A stretch of 64,000 nt of DNA from Phocoena phocoena (taxonomy: Eukaryota > Chordata > Mammalia > Artiodactyla > Phocoenidae), in the NCBI RefSeq assembly GCF_963924675.1, contig NC_089220.1, forward strand, positions 85,873,168-85,937,167. Reading direction: 5' to 3'. Made by a program: the position numbers and the translations under genes. Under the pieces are notes generated by a model that searched no databases, was not told the DNA's origin, and worked only from the letters and a program-made list of their open reading frames with translations. Within the stretch, counting starts at the first letter, position 1, and every line of letters starts with the position of its first letter. This document shows, piece after piece, positions 62,536 to 64,000 of this stretch.

Positions 62536-62816
62536 AGAAATGGTACAGATGAACTGGTTTGCAGGGCAGAATTTGAGACACAGATGTAGAGAACAAACGT
62601 ATGGACACCAAGGTGGGAAAACCACGGTGGGGTGGGGATGGTGGTGTGCTGAATTGGGCGATTGGGATTGACATGTATACACTGATATGTATAAAATTGA
62701 TGACTAATAAGAACCTGCAGTACTAAAAAACAAACCAACCAAAAAAACAACTAATACCAAACTTTCTTTGGGTTATTTGTATGGAAATATGTTAATATAA
62801 ATGTTTCAGACATTAA

Positions 62817-62944
62817 AAAAAAATTTTTTTTTTTTGCTGCGTTGGGTCTTCACAGCATATGGTATCTTCTTGGACCAGGGCTCAAACCCATGTCCCCTGC
62901 ATTGGCAGGCAGATTCTTAACCACTGAGCTACCAGGGAAACCCC
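62817..62944 (-). mobile_element. Long CHR-type SINE, minus strand, internally deleted
   Basis: The tail-end block GCTGCGTTGGGTCTTC joins directly to CAGCATATGGTATCTTC near the head. The middle ~200 bp of the long type is missing. Confidence 0.88.
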
Positions 62945-64000
62945 ACTTAGAAAGCTCTCTATGATCACTTTCCACTCTTACTACTAAGCCCCCACATATA
63001 CTCCCGTCCATTTAGTAAGAGAGGAAATAAGGTATAAATACCGGAAACGAAAAGAAAAGACATTGATACATGTATTATCTACCCAGTAAATGTCAAATGC
63101 ATCTAAAGAAAAAAATATTAAAATTAATGATACTAAAAAATGATACAAATGAACTTATTTACAAAACAGACTGAATGCACTGAATCAGAAACCTTTATAT
63201 GTTGCTGTGTTTCCAGTAGGAAGAATACCTGAGGTTCAGGATCCAAGCAGTGGCTCCAATCCACATCATTCCTGATGACTCCCTGGAGACTTCTGTGCTT
63301 TCTGTCCCTGCAACTCTGGGCTCTTCATGATTGGACATCTTGGTCCCTAAAAGTGGCCCACTTTTGCCAGGGCAAACAGCAAGTGTCCTTCTAGACTACA
63401 AACTATTGCTGTGGACTTTTGGGCTGCATGCAACTAGCAAGCAAGTAAAGGAGTCATCATCTTGGCAGGGGCAATTGATGTGGATGAACAGAAGGTAGGG
63501 CTGCTCTTGGATTAAGAGAGAAGGGAGGAACATGCGTGGAATTTAGATGATCTACTTGGACACTTCTTGGTACTCTCTTGCCCAGTTGTGACTGAATGGC
63601 TTAGTGCAGCAACTTAAACCTTTTGTGCTCCCAAAAGGTTTGGGAGTATCTGCGTACTGCAGGACCCAACTAACAAACTGATTATGTTGTTTAGGTCTAC
63701 TATATTCCTAATTTTTTTTGTCCACTTTGGGAGATGTTTGTTAAAGTCTCCCCTATTAATGTGTCTATTCATCCTTTTATATCCTGTAGTTTTGCTTTAG
63801 AAAGTTGCTGCTTTAGTAAATGACATCCTCAGCTTGTACAGTTCCTACATGCACGATTTTCAGTTACCATGTTTTAATTAATTAACATTGGTCCTCAACA
63901 ACACAGTTCAAATTTCACTTATGATGGTATATTAACTGTGAGTAATTTCATAAAGTGCAAATTACGTGGCTAGCTCTTCAGTCCACAAATCACTAAATAA
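62945..64000. other. Intergenic, old L1-like antisense piece at the end
   Basis: From about 63690, TTTGTTAAAGTCTCCCCTAT and TGTCTATTCATCCTTTTATA resemble antisense old L1. The part at 63230-63680 may be an old retroelement remnant but I could not assign it. Confidence 0.4.

Larger units (their letters stand above)
57481..62735 (+). mobile_element. L1-C: young L1, 5'-truncated, otherwise nearly complete
   Basis: The copy begins in the last ~80 bp of the 5' UTR (AGAGGGCAGAGAGCAGAAGC) and carries ORF1, spacer, ORF2, 3' UTR and an A/C-rich end. It keeps the full ORF2 length apart from a short SINE at 59927-60120. It is dead: ORF1 has a premature stop and ORF2 has many. No clear TSD was found. 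Confidence 0.95.

Noticed and set aside
63230..63680. Possible old retroviral-type pol remnant
   Set aside because: It has the look of an old coding retroelement but stops and lack of clear motifs prevent assignment. A database search would be needed.
50561..64000. A divergent gene from the CpG island on the plus strand
   Set aside because: I see no plus-strand exon with a credible splice pair or recognised protein in this interval.

Overview
This is mammalian nuclear DNA and almost certainly cetacean, probably a toothed whale. The evidence is 34 tRNA-derived SINEs of the CHR type, including many copies of a short ~190-bp form ending in a GTACCGC motif plus poly(A), which I know from dolphin-type genomes. 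Cetartiodactyl-type L1 elements, solo LTR-like repeats and old MIR, L2 and Tigger copies are also present. There is no prokaryotic gene, operon, CRISPR array or phage. One stretch of 200 N (24997-25196) is an assembly gap.

The only cellular gene I can support is the 5' part of TTBK2 (tau tubulin kinase 2), on the minus strand. A CpG island at about 49370-50560 is its likely promoter. A non-coding first exon is inferred inside it, with a donor at 49592/49593. Exon 2 (16074-16209) carries a short upstream ORF and the start codon. Exon 3 (10183-10330) encodes the glycine-rich loop and the ATP-binding lysine. I found no further exon between 1 and 10182. So 1-49592 is mostly TTBK2 introns 3, 2 and 1, and 50560-64000 is upstream intergenic sequence.

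SINE types used below: long CHR type (about 330-350 bp; head TTCCCTGGTGG, tail CCAAAAATAAATAAAT); short CHR type (about 190-210 bp; GTACCGC then poly(A)); and a Bov-tA-like short type (about 110-130 bp; TTCAATCCCTGGT then GGGGAACT). All carry tRNA-like pol III boxes near the 5' end.

Three young L1 copies lie on the plus strand: L1-A (1-4737, start outside the window), L1-B (26112-29063, 5'-complete but 3'-truncated) and L1-C (57481-62735, 5'-truncated). All are inactivated by stops, frameshifts or SINE insertions. Between them lie older L1 and HAL1-like remnants, one LTR family in four copies, and single-copy AT-rich sequence.

I found no undescribed system. The points most worth a second look are structural: an L1 insertion with an apparent ~98-bp target duplication inside a SINE (52131-52579), a SINE with an apparent 3' transduction (52791-52832), an at least five-layer transposon nest (54480-55890), a micro-retroinsertion (27801-27831), a perfect inverted repeat suggesting template switching (33293-33330), and a strong SINE orientation bias in the TTBK2 introns.
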